Assembly (NCBI GenBank): GCA_019232625.1
Contig: JAFANP010000014.1
Span: forward strand, 38,027 to 102,026
Direction: 5' to 3'
DNA: 64,000 bases
Origin: Alphaproteobacteria bacterium
GTDB taxonomy: Bacteria; Pseudomonadota; Alphaproteobacteria; Sphingomonadales; Sphingomonadaceae
The notes beneath the pieces are model-generated. The model did no database searches. It was not told the origin of the DNA and saw only the letters and a program-made list of their open reading frames with translations. Shown here one piece after another: positions 18,435 through 27,419 of this stretch. Positions within the stretch are counted from its first letter, which is position 1; every line of letters starts with the position of its first letter. Both the position numbers and the translations under genes were made by a program.

Positions 18435-19401
18435 GGGCGACGATCGTGTCGAGATCGTCGAGCCGGGGCCGCCAGGGAAGGGTGGCGAGGATCTTGCCGT
18501 TGTCCGCGACCAGCGCGTCGGGGTCTCCGGCGCGGCGCGCCTCCATCCGTCGCTCGATCCTGAGGTTGGTCACCCTGTCGACGGCGTCCAGCACCTCCAG
18601 TACCGAGAAGCCGCGCCCGTAGCCGCAGTTCATGATGTGGCTCGAGGCGGGATCGGCGACCAGCGTCTCCAGCGCGTGGACGTGGGCCGCGGCGAGGTCG
18701 CTGACGTGGATATAGTCGCGCACGCCGGTGCCGTCGGGCGTCGCATAGTCAGTCCCGTAGACGGAGACGTGGCCGCGCTTGCCCACCGCCGCCTCGACCG
18801 CGACCTTGATCAGGTGGGTGGCGCCCGCCGTCGACTGTCCCGACCGCCCCTTCGGATCGGCGCCGGCCACGTTGAAGTAGCGCAGCGCGCAGAAATTGAG
18901 CGGGTGGGCGGCGGCGACGTCCGCCAGCATGCGCTCGGTCATCAGCTTGGACCAGCCATAGGGGTTGATCGGCTGAGTCCGGGTCGTCTCGGTGATCGGC
19001 ACCTGCTCGGGGATGCCGTAGGTCGCCGCGGTCGAAGAGAAGATGAAGTGGCGCACGCCGCCCTTCACCGCGCTCTCGATCAGCGAGCGGCTCTTCACCG
19101 TGTTGTTCTCATAATATTTGAGCGGGTTCTCGACCGATTCCGGCACCACGACCGATCCCGCGAAATGGATGATCGCGCCGATGCCGTGCTCGGCGATGAG
19201 TTGCGCGACGAGCGCCTGGTCGGCGATATCCCCCTTCGCGAACGCCGCGCCGTCCGGCACAGCCCATTCGAAGCCGGTGGTGAGGTTGTCGATCACCACC
19301 ACGCTCCAGCCGTTGTCGAGCAGGGCGAGCACGGCGTGGCTACCGATATAGCCGGCGCCGCCGGTCACGAGCACGGCGGGTTTCTGGGACGATTGGGCCA
19401 T
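18388..19401 (-). CDS. galE: UDP-glucose 4-epimerase
   Basis: 337 aa extended SDR. The NAD site is VLVTGGAGYIGSHAVLALL, the catalytic region is SSTAATYG then YGWSKLMTE (Tyr and Lys), and the substrate segment is LRYFNVAGADP. It interconverts UDP-glucose and UDP-galactose. The product would feed the UDP-galactopyranose mutase fusion at 30092-32446. ATG at 19401 lies opposite a divergent lipoprotein gene 94 bp away. Confidence 0.96.
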   Translation of the reverse strand: MAQSSQKPAVLVTGGAGYIGSHAVLALLDNGWSVVVIDNLTTGFEWAVPDGAAFAKGDIADQALVAQLIAEHGIGAIIHFAGSVVVPESVENPLKYYENNTVKSRSLIESAVKGGVRHFIFSSTAATYGIPEQVPITETTRTQPINPYGWSKLMTERMLADVAAAHPLNFCALRYFNVAGADPKGRSGQSTAGATHLIKVAVEAAVGKRGHVSVYGTDYATPDGTGVRDYIHVSDLAAAHVHALETLVADPASSHIMNCGYGRGFSVLEVLDAVDRVTNLRIERRMEARRAGDPDALVADNGKILATLPWRPRLDDLDTIVAHALAWERKLAERRDS

Positions 19402-19495
19402 TATACTCCTCGACGGAACCGGACGGGCAGCAAAAGCGCTGACGGATCGTTTCAGACCCTGTACGAACGCGCCCGCTAGACGAAGAGGTGCCGGA

Positions 19496-20080
19496 ATGAA
19501 ATCAGCTTTATCGCGGTCCGCGTTGATCCTGCTCGGCAGCGCGCTCGCCGCCTGCTCGACCACCGCCGGGCACGGCGGGCGCGGGACGGCCGGCGGGGTT
19601 GAGGTGGGCCGCTTCCACCTTGGCGAGACCACGATCGCGCGCTCGCAGATCGCGATCGAGCCGTTCGACCGCGCCGACGCCAACCGCGCCGACTTCCCCG
19701 CCTTCGTCTCGGCCGTCGCCGCCGAGCTGACCCGCCTCGGCTGGACGGTCGTTCCTACCAGCCGGCAATCCGAGCAGATCGCGCTGATCGACGTCGAGCA
19801 GGGGAGCCGGGAGGCGATCGCCGCGCTCAGCGCCGCCCGCATCGGCCGCGGCATCGCCGGCGCGCCGCCCGCCGGAAGCGGCGCGAACGTGACGGCAACC
19901 TTGCTCGAGGTGGCCATCCGGCGCCGGTCGGACGGGACCGTCTTCTGGGAAGGGCGGGCGGTCGGCGAAGCCCCGACCGGGTCGGCCGAGGCGCGGGGCA
20001 CGGCCGCCGTCGGGCGGCTGGCGAACGCGCTGTTTCGGGACTTCCCCGGGGAGTCGGGCCGCATTATCAGGGTGAGATGA
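19496..20080 (+). CDS. Putative lipoprotein
   Basis: 194 aa. A signal sequence ends in lipobox LGSALAACS, so it should be lipidated and anchored facing the periplasm. The body has a strand/helix pattern with VAAELTRLGWTVV and TDGTVFWEGRAVG-like segments that recall DUF4136-type lipoproteins. Its last codon overlaps the start of the M14 peptidase gene as ATGA. Confidence 0.8.
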   Translation: MKSALSRSALILLGSALAACSTTAGHGGRGTAGGVEVGRFHLGETTIARSQIAIEPFDRADANRADFPAFVSAVAAELTRLGWTVVPTSRQSEQIALIDVEQGSREAIAALSAARIGRGIAGAPPAGSGANVTATLLEVAIRRRSDGTVFWEGRAVGEAPTGSAEARGTAAVGRLANALFRDFPGESGRIIRVR

Positions 20081-21213
20081 CCCTCAGCATTACGAGCGCC
20101 TTCGATGGCGGCAACATCCGTTCCGTCGCCATCGACGGCAGCCGCGTCGATCTCGAAATCGTCCGCGACAACCAGTCCGATTTCTACCAGTGGTTCTATT
20201 TTCGCCTGACGGGCGCGAAGGGAAAGCCGGTCGAGCTCAGGATCCTGAACTGCGCCGGCGCCGCCTATCCGCTGGGTTGGGACGATTATCGCGCCTGCCT
20301 GTCCTACGACCGGGAGCTCTGGGAAAGGACGGACACGGCCTATGCCGACGGGATCCTCACCATCGCCGTCACGCCCGCGTCCGACAGCGTCTGGATCGCC
20401 TATTTCGCGCCCTACACGATGGAGCGGCATCACGATCTGGTCGCCGAGGCGGCGAGCGCCCCGGGGGTGGACTATCGCTCGCTCGGCAAGACCCTCGACG
20501 GCCAGGACATGGACTATCTGACCCTCGGCGAGGGTCCGCTGCAGGTCTGGCTCTATGCGAGGCAGCATCCCGGCGAGACCATGGCCGAATGGTGGATGGA
20601 GGGCGCGCTGGAGCGGCTCACCGACGAAGCGGATCCGATCGCGCGCCAGCTGCGCCGCCGCGCCACCTTCCACATCGTGCCCAACATGAACCCCGACGGC
20701 TCCCGGCGCGGGCATCTGAGGACAAACGCCGTCGGCACCAACCTCAACCGCGAGTGGCACGAGCCGAGCGCGGAGCGGAGCCCAGAGGTGCTTTGCGTCC
20801 GCAACGAGATGGATCGCACCGGCGTGGATTTCGCGATGGACGTCCATGGCGACGAGGCGATCGCCGCAAACTTCCTCGCCGGCTTCGAGGGCATTCCGAG
20901 CTGGAACGAGGCGCAGCAGGCGCTGTTCGACCGCTTCGGCGAGGCGCTGGTGCGTCTCTCCCCGGATTTCCAGACGGCCAAGGGGTATGAGATCGCCGCG
21001 CCGGGCCAGGCCAACATGTCGATGTCCACCGCCCAGCTCGCCGAGCGCTACGGGGCGGTGTCGATGACTCTGGAGATGCCGTTCAAGGACAATGCCGATC
21101 TGCCGGACGAGCGCTTCGGCTGGTCCCCCGGCCGCTCCCGCCTCCTCGCCCGCGACTGCCTCGCCGCGCTCCACGCCATTCTTCCCGCTCTCGAGGCGAG
21201 GAAGCGGGGCTGA
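20077..21213 (+). CDS. M14-family metallocarboxypeptidase, CCP-like
   Basis: 378 aa. An N-terminal beta-domain (about 1-120) precedes the carboxypeptidase fold. Zinc ligands are His and Glu of ARQHPGET and His of DVHGDE; NPDGSRRGHLRTNAVGTNLNREW carries the Arg and Asn substrate residues; the catalytic Glu is in TLEMPF. This layout matches bacterial cytosolic-carboxypeptidase-like proteins. No signal peptide, so it is cytoplasmic. Coupled to the lipoprotein by a 4-bp overlap. Confidence 0.92.
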   Translation: MTLSITSAFDGGNIRSVAIDGSRVDLEIVRDNQSDFYQWFYFRLTGAKGKPVELRILNCAGAAYPLGWDDYRACLSYDRELWERTDTAYADGILTIAVTPASDSVWIAYFAPYTMERHHDLVAEAASAPGVDYRSLGKTLDGQDMDYLTLGEGPLQVWLYARQHPGETMAEWWMEGALERLTDEADPIARQLRRRATFHIVPNMNPDGSRRGHLRTNAVGTNLNREWHEPSAERSPEVLCVRNEMDRTGVDFAMDVHGDEAIAANFLAGFEGIPSWNEAQQALFDRFGEALVRLSPDFQTAKGYEIAAPGQANMSMSTAQLAERYGAVSMTLEMPFKDNADLPDERFGWSPGRSRLLARDCLAALHAILPALEARKRG

Positions 21214-21231
21214 AAGTTGAACACCTTGCCC

Positions 21232-21338
21232 CGCTCATCCTGAGGAGCCGCTGAGCGAAGTCGAAGCGGCGTCTCGAAGGGCCGTTGCGTGCTTCGAGAC
21301 GGGCCTTCGCCAGGCTCAGTCCCTCCTCAGCATGAGCG
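21232..21338. repeat. Interspersed palindromic repeat, intact copy
   Basis: The left arm starts CGCTCATCCTGAGGAGCC and the right arm ends CTCCTCAGCATGAGCG; the arms are imperfect inverted repeats with GTCTCGAAG / CTTCGAGAC inside. The whole could fold as one long hairpin. A rearranged copy lies at 17105-17220. It fills the gap between the M14 gene and gpmA. Confidence 0.75.
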
Positions 21339-21366
21339 AAACTTTTTGAATCTGACCGGAGCCGCC

Positions 21367-22053
21367 ATGCCCACCCTCGTCCTCGTCCGTCACGGCCAGT
21401 CGGCCTGGAACCTCGAGAATCGATTCACCGGCTGGTGGGACGTCGACCTTACCGAGAAGGGCGTGGAGGAGGCGCGGCTCGCCGGCGAGCTGATGGCGGC
21501 GAAGGGGCTGGATTTCGACCTCTGCTTCACCAGCCTCCAGACCCGCGCGATCAAGACCCTGGACCTCGCCTTGGAGGCGATGGGCCGGCTGTGGCTTCCG
21601 GTCGAGAAGGACTGGCGCCTCAACGAGCGCCATTATGGCGGCCTCACCGGGCTGAACAAGGCGGAGACGGCGGCGAAGCACGGCGACGCTCAGGTCCATG
21701 TCTGGCGCCGCTCGTTCGACGTTCCGCCGCCGCCGCTTGAGCCGGGCAGCCCCTACGACCTCTCCGGCGACCGCCGTTATGCCGGGGTCGAGGTTCCCGC
21801 GACCGAGAGCCTCAAGGACACGATCGCAAGGGTGCTCTCTTATTGGGAGAGCCGGATCGCGCCGTCGCTGCGGCAGGGGCAGAGGGTGGTGATCTCGGCC
21901 CACGGCAATTCGCTGAGGGCGCTCGTCAAGCACCTCTCCGCCATTCCCGACGACGAGATCACGGCGCTCGAAATCCCGACGGGACAGCCGATCGTCTACG
22001 AGCTGGACGGCGACCTCGCCGCAACGGACCGCTATTATCTGAAGGATCTGTAG
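21367..22053 (+). CDS. gpmA: 2,3-bisphosphoglycerate-dependent phosphoglycerate mutase
   Basis: 228 aa. [20 protein letters not shown] contains the phospho-accepting His, [14 protein letters not shown] is the mutase-specific loop, and [16 protein letters not shown] has the second His. It interconverts 3- and 2-phosphoglycerate. CCGGAG six bases upstream fixes the ATG at 21367. Together with pyk it covers lower glycolysis in this window. Confidence 0.96.
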   Translation: MPTLVLVRHGQSAWNLENRFTGWWDVDLTEKGVEEARLAGELMAAKGLDFDLCFTSLQTRAIKTLDLALEAMGRLWLPVEKDWRLNERHYGGLTGLNKAETAAKHGDAQVHVWRRSFDVPPPPLEPGSPYDLSGDRRYAGVEVPATESLKDTIARVLSYWESRIAPSLRQGQRVVISAHGNSLRALVKHLSAIPDDEITALEIPTGQPIVYELDGDLAATDRYYLKDL

Positions 22054-22062
22054 CGCCCGCCC

Positions 22063-22085
22063 TCCCGTCGCGGCACGCGGCGGGA
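22063..22085. terminator. Hairpin after gpmA
   Basis: TCCCGTCGC-GGCAC-GCGGCGGGA is a 9-bp stem with one G-U or mismatch pair, between the convergent ends of gpmA and the GGDEF gene. No T-run. Confidence 0.45.
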
Positions 22086-22095
22086 AAGGCCGGGA

Positions 22096-22677
22096 TCACC
22101 CCTCCGCCTTCACCCGCTGGAGGTTGGCGCGGGCGCGGTTCATCACGTCGTCGGCGCTGTCGCCCGGGAGGATGCCGGTCGTCGCCGCCACCGCCTTCAG
22201 CGGAACCGCGACATGGCCGAGGTCGAGGGGGTTGTCGGCGACGCAGCGGACGAGCCGCTCCGCCGCGTCGATCGCGCTGTCGAGATCGAGATGGTCGAGG
22301 ATGAGGCCGAACTCGGCGTCGCCGACCCGAGCGAGCACGTCGGTGGTGCGGATGAGGCCGCAGAGCAGGCGGGCGACATGGACGAGGGCGGCGTCGGCGG
22401 CGAAATGGCCGTGCTCCTCCCTGAGGGCGCCGAGCCCGACCAGCTCCAGGCCGACGACCGCGCCGGGCGTGCCGTGGCGCTGGGCGAGGCCCGCCACGCG
22501 CTCGAGCTCCGCCCGGAAGCGGCGGGCGCCCGGCAGCGGCGTCAGGTCGTCGATCTCGGAATTGCGCTCGAGCTCGCGGATCCGCTGCTGGGCTTCCTCG
22601 AGGGCCGCGCGCAGCAGCGCGTTCTCTTCGGTGGCTTCGACCGGCATGCCGGCGAAATCTGAGCTGTGCTTCGACAT
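22096..22677 (-). CDS. Degenerate GGDEF-domain protein
   Basis: 193 aa. A short coiled coil (ALLRAALEEAQQRIRELERN) leads directly into a diguanylate-cyclase fold that begins DLTPLPGARRFRAEL. The signature loop is RVGDAEFGLIL where active enzymes have RxGGDEF, so GG is replaced by GD and DE by AE. Catalysis is therefore unlikely and it may bind nucleotide or protein as a regulatory GGDEF. No sensor domain or membrane segment. Convergent with gpmA and divergent from purE. Confidence 0.82.
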   Translation of the reverse strand: MSKHSSDFAGMPVEATEENALLRAALEEAQQRIRELERNSEIDDLTPLPGARRFRAELERVAGLAQRHGTPGAVVGLELVGLGALREEHGHFAADAALVHVARLLCGLIRTTDVLARVGDAEFGLILDHLDLDSAIDAAERLVRCVADNPLDLGHVAVPLKAVAATTGILPGDSADDVMNRARANLQRVKAEG

Positions 22678-22755
22678 GGCGCCGTCTGTACCGCGGGCGG
22701 GTTAACTAAGAACGAAGGTCTGGCCTCGCCGCCGCCGCGCCGATAGAGGGAGGCG

Positions 22756-23232
22756 ATGGCCGAGGTCGGGATCATCATGGGCAGCCGCTCCGACTGGGAG
22801 ACGATGCGCCATGCGGCCGAAACCTTGGAAGCCCTGGACGTCGCGCACGAGACGAGGATCGTCTCGGCCCACCGGACCCCCGGGCGGCTCTACGATTACG
22901 CCCGGGGCGCCGCGGGGCGAGGCCTGAAGGTGATCGTCGCCGGCGCCGGCGGCGCGGCGCACCTTCCCGGCATGGCCGCCTCCATGACCCATCTGCCGGT
23001 GCTCGGCGTGCCGGTCGAATCCAAGGCGCTCTCGGGCCTCGACAGCCTTCTCTCCATCGTCCAGATGCCGGCGGGCGTGCCGGTGGGGACGCTCGCCATC
23101 GGCCGGGCGGGCGCCGTCAACGCGGCCCTCCTCGCCGCCTCGATCCTGGCGCTCGGCGACGAGGCGCTCGCCGGCCGGCTCAGGGACTGGCGGCAGCGGC
23201 AGACCGACGCGGTGGACGAAAGGCCGGAATGA
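22756..23232 (+). CDS. purE: 5-(carboxyamino)imidazole ribonucleotide mutase
   Basis: 158 aa class I Pur[29 protein letters not shown] and [17 protein letters not shown] line the active site. It moves the carboxyl group of N5-CAIR to C4 in purine synthesis. GGGAGGCG precedes the ATG, and the stop overlaps purK by 4 bp. Confidence 0.97.
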   Translation: MAEVGIIMGSRSDWETMRHAAETLEALDVAHETRIVSAHRTPGRLYDYARGAAGRGLKVIVAGAGGAAHLPGMAASMTHLPVLGVPVESKALSGLDSLLSIVQMPAGVPVGTLAIGRAGAVNAALLAASILALGDEALAGRLRDWRQRQTDAVDERPE

Positions 23233-24299
23233 CCCTCGTTCCGCCGGGCTCCACCATCGGCATCGTCGGCGGCGGGCAGCTCGGGCGGATGCTGGGCATG
23301 GCCGCGGCGCAGCTGGGCTATCGCATCCACGTCTTCGCCCCGGCGAGCGGGCCGGCGAACGACGTCGCCTCCGCCTTCACCGAAGCCTCCTATCACCAGT
23401 CGGATCGGCTCGCCGCCTTCGCCGGAGCCTGCGACGTCGTCACCTACGAGTTCGAGAACGTGCCGCTCGGCCCGCTGGCGCTGATCGCCGGCGAGGTGCC
23501 GGTGCTGCCGGGCCTCAAGGCGCTGGAGATCGCGCAGGTGCGGTACGCGGAGAAAGGGTTCGTCCGCGATCTCGGCGGCCGGACCGCGCCTTTCGAGATG
23601 GCGAACGACGTCGAAGAGCTGGTCCCGGCGCTGGAGCGGGTCGGCCTGCCCGCGATCGTCAAGACGGTCCGCCTCGGCTACGACGGCAAGGGCCAGGCGC
23701 GGGTGGACGACATGGGCCAGGCAAGGCAGGCCTGGCACGCGGTCGGGCGCCAGCCCTCGATCGTCGAGGGCTTCGTCGACTTCAGCCACGAATTCTCGAT
23801 CCTGATCGCCCGCGGCCAGGGCGGCGCGACGGTCGCCTATCCGCCGACCTGGAACGTGCACCGCGGCGGAATCCTCCACCGCGCGGCCGTCCCCGCGCCT
23901 GCGTCGATCGCCGCGCAGGCGGCCGAGGCGGCGGCGCTGGCGGAGCGGGTCGCGGCGGCCCTCGACTATGTCGGCGTCCTGGCGCTCGAATTCTTCGCCA
24001 CCGCCGAGGGGCCGGTGTTCAACGAGATGGCGCCGCGCGTCCACAATAGCGGCCACTGGACGATCGAGGGCGCCGAGACGTCGCAGTTCGAGAACCACAT
24101 CCGCGCCATTTGCGGGCTGCCCCTGGGCTCCACCGCGCTCACCGGGCGGCGCGTCGAGATGGAGAATCTGATCGGCGACGAGGCCGCGGGGTGGCCGCGC
24201 ATCCTCGCCGAGCGCGGCGCCCATCTCCACCTCTACGGCAAGGACGAGGCGTCCCCCGGCCGAAAGATGGGCCACGTGACTCGGATATTCGCCGCGTGA
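23229..24299 (+). CDS. purK: 5-(carboxyamino)imidazole ribonucleotide synthase
   Basis: 356 aa ATP-grasp enzyme making N5-CAIR from AIR, bicarbonate and [20 protein letters not shown] is the N-terminal signature, [12 protein letters not shown] the ATP site, and [19 protein letters not shown] the C-terminal metal site. Coupled to purE by ATGA, the common order for this pair. Confidence 0.97.
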   Translation: MTLVPPGSTIGIVGGGQLGRMLGMAAAQLGYRIHVFAPASGPANDVASAFTEASYHQSDRLAAFAGACDVVTYEFENVPLGPLALIAGEVPVLPGLKALEIAQVRYAEKGFVRDLGGRTAPFEMANDVEELVPALERVGLPAIVKTVRLGYDGKGQARVDDMGQARQAWHAVGRQPSIVEGFVDFSHEFSILIARGQGGATVAYPPTWNVHRGGILHRAAVPAPASIAAQAAEAAALAERVAAALDYVGVLALEFFATAEGPVFNEMAPRVHNSGHWTIEGAETSQFENHIRAICGLPLGSTALTGRRVEMENLIGDEAAGWPRILAERGAHLHLYGKDEASPGRKMGHVTRIFAA

Positions 24300-24302
24300 C
24301 CG

Positions 24303-24326
24303 GGGTCCCGGCGCGGGCCGGGACCC
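24303..24326. terminator. Hairpin between purK and the M16 protease gene
   Basis: GGGTCCCGG-CGCGGG-CCGGGACCC forms a perfect 9-bp stem immediately after the purK stop and before the convergent M16 stop; likely a bidirectional terminator without U-tract. Confidence 0.5.
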
Positions 24327-24336
24327 GGGCGCGCGG

Positions 24337-27243
24337 CTATTTCGGCGTCACGACCTCGATCGGCATTCCGAGCTTGTCGAGCTGCGGCCGCACCTTGGCC
24401 GCGTCGCCGACCACCACCCAGACGAACTTGGCGGGGTCGAGCACCTTCCGCGCCGCTTCGTCGAGCTGCACCGCCGTCATCCCGCGATAGCGGCCCGCAA
24501 GGGTCTCGTAATAATTGTCGGGGAAGCCGAGCAGGTCGATGGTCTGAAGGCCGCCGAGCACGTCCTCGGACGTCTCGAAGTTGCCGGCGAGGTTGCGGAC
24601 GCGGTTGTTGATCGTCCGCTCCAGCTCCTCCGCGCCGATCCCCTTCTGCGTCAGGAACTCGCGCATGTCGGCCTGCAGGGCGGCCAAGGCGGGGCCGGTC
24701 TGGTTCGACTGGACGGGCGCGTTGACGATGTAGGGGACCGTGCCGACCAGGCGGTTGACGCGGCCGTTGACGCCGTAGGACCAGCCCTTGGTCTCGCGCA
24801 GGTCCATGTTGAGCCGCGACAGGAAGCTGCCGCCCAAAACGTCGTTGGAGACTATCAGCGGCTCGATCGGCTGCCCGCCCGTATAGGGGAGCAGCATCCC
24901 GCCCATGATCACCGACTGGGGCGATTGCGGGCGGTCGATCAGGTAGATCTTCGACTGCGGCGCGGCGGTTGAGGCGTTGAGATTCTTCGTCCCCTTGGGC
25001 GTCGCCGGCGCCGCCCAGGTGCCGAAGGCGCGCTCGAGCAGCGGCGTCAGCTCGGCCAGCGGCCGGTCGCTGACGACGAAGATCCGCGCCGTGTCGGGGC
25101 GCAGCCAGGCGTCGTGGAAGGCGACGAGGTCGCTCCGCCCGACAGCGGCCACGGCCTTGGCGTCGCCGGTGCCGGTGAAGGGCACGCCATAAGGGTGCTG
25201 CGGGCCGTAGAGGAGGCCCGGCAGGGTGCGCAGCGCAAGGCCTTGCGGCTCGGTCATCTCCTGGGCGATGCGGGCGAGCTGCTGGCCGCGCAGCCGCTCG
25301 ACCTCGGCCGGGTCGAAGGCGGGATTGCGGATCACGTCGGCGAGCAGGTTGAGCGAGGGCGCCAGGTTCGGCGTCAGCGCCGAGAGGCCGACATTGGTCC
25401 GGTCCATCGACGCGCCGGCGGCGATCGAGGCCCCGAGGCGCTCCTCCTCCTCGGCGATCTGGATCGAGTTGCGCGACTTCGTCCCTTCATCGAGCAGCGA
25501 CAGCATCAGCGCCTGGGTCCCGAGGGCGCTCCGCGGGTCGGCGGCGTTGCCGGCGTCGAAGCTCACCGTCACGCGGGTCAGCGGCACGGCGGTGCGCTGC
25601 GCGTAGATCACCGGAATGCCGTTGGCGAGGCGGGTTCGCTGGATGTCGGGAAAGTCGATGTTCTTCACTTCGCCGACCGGCGGGAACTTGGAGCGGTCGA
25701 CGCCCGCGGGACGGGCGGCGGCGCCGGCCCCGTCCTGTTCCGCGGCGGCCGCGGGAAGCGGCGCGAGCGGCTTCTCGCCGGCGACGGGGGGGCGGTAATA
25801 GGCCGGATGGTGCGATCCGCCCTCGCCGCCCTTGGCTTCCTCATAGGCCTCGCGCTCGCCCGGCGCGACGGTCAGGGCGTAGACCGGACGCGACAGCCAC
25901 TTCTGCGCCGCCGCCTTGACCTCGGCGGGGGTGGCGGCCGCATAGGCGGCGAGCTGCTTCTTGTAGAAGCCCGGATCGCCCGCATAGAGCGCGCCTTCGG
26001 CCAGAGTCACCGCCTTGCCCCCGAAGCCGCCGACCGATTCGAGGCCGTTCAGCCGGCTCGCCACCTCGCGGGTGGCGACCCGGCGAACCTCGTCGGCGCT
26101 CGGGCCCGTCCTGATGAAGTCGGCGATGATCGAGTCGAGGCGGCGGGCGACCAGCGCGGGATCGACGCCCGGCTTCACGTCGGCGGTGACTTCGAACAGG
26201 CTGACCCGCTCGAAGGGCTGGACATTGGCCGACACGCCGACCGCGACCTTCTCGCCGCGCACCAGCGCGTTGTCGAGCCGCGAGCTGGAGAGACCTCCGA
26301 GCACGCTGGCGGCGATGTCGAGCGGCACGGTGTCGCCGTTGGTGAGGCCGGGCACCGCCCACATCCGGTAGAGGCGGGTGTTGGCGACGCGGTCGTGGGT
26401 CACCTCGCTCCGCGCCTGGGCGAGCGTCGGCACGTCCGCCGCCGCCGGCCGAACCTCGGGGCCGCGCGGTATGTCGCCGAAATACTTCGCGACCAGCTGC
26501 TTGGCCTTGGCGAGCGTGACGTCGCCGGCGAGGACCAGCACCGCGTTGTTCGGGCCGTAGCGCGAACGGAACCAGTTCTTGACGTCCTCAAGGCTGGCGC
26601 CGGTCAGGTCGCTCATCGAGCCGATGGTCGAGTGATGGTAGGGATGCCCCTCCGGAAACAGCGCCTCGAGCTGCTTGTACTCGACCAGGCCGTACGGCTC
26701 GTTGTCGCCCTGCCTCTTCTCGTTCTGGACGACGCCGATCTGGTTGGTGAGATTCTCCTGGGTGACGGCGCCGAGCAGGTGCCCCATCCGGTCGCTCTCG
26801 AGGAAGAGGGCGAGGTCGAGGGCGGGCGTCGGCACCGTCTCGAAATAATTGGTGCGGTCGAACCAGGTCGTGCCGTTGAAATCGGTTGCGCCGACCTGCT
26901 GCAGCGGAGCGAAGAAATCGCCCGGCGCGTTCTCGGAGCCGTTGAACATCAGATGCTCGAAGAGGTGGGCGAAGCCGGTCTTGCCGCGGGGCTCGTCCTT
27001 CGAGCCGACATGGTACCAGACGGAGACGGCGACGACCGGCGCCTTGTGGTCCTCGTGGACGTAGACGCGCAGGCCGTTGGGAAGGGTGAAGGACTGATAG
27101 GGTATGTCCACCTGCCTGACGAGCTGCGACAGGGGCGCCGGCGCCGCGCTGGCGGCGGCAGGCTGCGCGCCCGCCGAGGTCGCCGCGAGCGGAGCGGCGG
27201 CGACCGCCGAAACCAGGATGAACGGGAGCAGCTTGCGGCGCAT
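24337..27243 (-). CDS. Two-domain M16 metalloprotease (pitrilysin family)
   Basis: 968 aa with an N-terminal signal peptide ending near TSAGAQPA, so periplasmic. The inverted zinc motif HLFEH (residues 93-97) lies in the first half with the distal Glu region further on. The second half (from about residue 520, RTRLANGIPVIY) repeats the fold without a zinc motif, as in tandem M16B proteins. It should degrade peptides within a closed chamber. Divergent from clpB. Confidence 0.93.
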   Translation of the reverse strand: MRRKLLPFILVSAVAAAPLAATSAGAQPAAASAAPAPLSQLVRQVDIPYQSFTLPNGLRVYVHEDHKAPVVAVSVWYHVGSKDEPRGKTGFAHLFEHLMFNGSENAPGDFFAPLQQVGATDFNGTTWFDRTNYFETVPTPALDLALFLESDRMGHLLGAVTQENLTNQIGVVQNEKRQGDNEPYGLVEYKQLEALFPEGHPYHHSTIGSMSDLTGASLEDVKNWFRSRYGPNNAVLVLAGDVTLAKAKQLVAKYFGDIPRGPEVRPAAADVPTLAQARSEVTHDRVANTRLYRMWAVPGLTNGDTVPLDIAASVLGGLSSSRLDNALVRGEKVAVGVSANVQPFERVSLFEVTADVKPGVDPALVARRLDSIIADFIRTGPSADEVRRVATREVASRLNGLESVGGFGGKAVTLAEGALYAGDPGFYKKQLAAYAAATPAEVKAAAQKWLSRPVYALTVAPGEREAYEEAKGGEGGSHHPAYYRPPVAGEKPLAPLPAAAAEQDGAGAAARPAGVDRSKFPPVGEVKNIDFPDIQRTRLANGIPVIYAQRTAVPLTRVTVSFDAGNAADPRSALGTQALMLSLLDEGTKSRNSIQIAEEEERLGASIAAGASMDRTNVGLSALTPNLAPSLNLLADVIRNPAFDPAEVERLRGQQLARIAQEMTEPQGLALRTLPGLLYGPQHPYGVPFTGTGDAKAVAAVGRSDLVAFHDAWLRPDTARIFVVSDRPLAELTPLLERAFGTWAAPATPKGTKNLNASTAAPQSKIYLIDRPQSPQSVIMGGMLLPYTGGQPIEPLIVSNDVLGGSFLSRLNMDLRETKGWSYGVNGRVNRLVGTVPYIVNAPVQSNQTGPALAALQADMREFLTQKGIGAEELERTINNRVRNLAGNFETSEDVLGGLQTIDLLGFPDNYYETLAGRYRGMTAVQLDEAARKVLDPAKFVWVVVGDAAKVRPQLDKLGMPIEVVTPK

Positions 27244-27339
27244 TTAGGATCCTCCGGACGTTGGTCGGCGCGCACCATAGCGGCGGCGGCGACCTATGCA
27301 ATGGGGAGCCAAGTAGCTGAAACAACACGCTTTCTGCTT

Positions 27340-27355
27340 TGTCCGAAAGCGGACG
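27340..27355. promoter_or_regulatory. Palindrome like the sigma-54 module enhancers
   Basis: TGTCCGAAAGCGGACG has the same TGTCCG-N4-CGGACR form as the sites at 4688 and 5027. No sigma-54 promoter with correct spacing is visible nearby, so it may be chance or an unrelated operator between clpB and the M16 gene. Confidence 0.3.
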
Positions 27356-27364
27356 CATCCGCCC

Positions 27365-27392
27365 CTTGTGTTGCCCGAATGCAACACCATAT
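27365..27392 (+). promoter_or_regulatory. Candidate heat-shock (sigma-32) promoter of clpB with inverted repeat
   Basis: CTTGTG (27365-27370) and CACCATAT (27385-27392) are separated by 14 bp and resemble the CTTG and CCATAT elements of alphaproteobacterial heat-shock promoters. The spacer lies in the perfect inverted repeat GTGTTGC-N6-GCAACAC (27368-27387), a possible operator. The clpB ATG follows 27 bp later. Confidence 0.45.
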
Positions 27393-27419
27393 CCAAGCGG
27401 ACAGCTTTTGAGGGCCGAC

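Noticed and set aside
27296..27314. Possible sigma-54 promoter before the M16 gene (TGGCTCCCCATTGC on the minus strand)
   Set aside because: Only 9 bp separate GG and GC where 10 are needed, and the -24 element is poor.
25114..27411. 765-codon plus-strand frame opposite the M16 protease
   Set aside because: Antisense shadow; the M16 protein on the other strand is unmistakable and the plus-strand translation has no motif.
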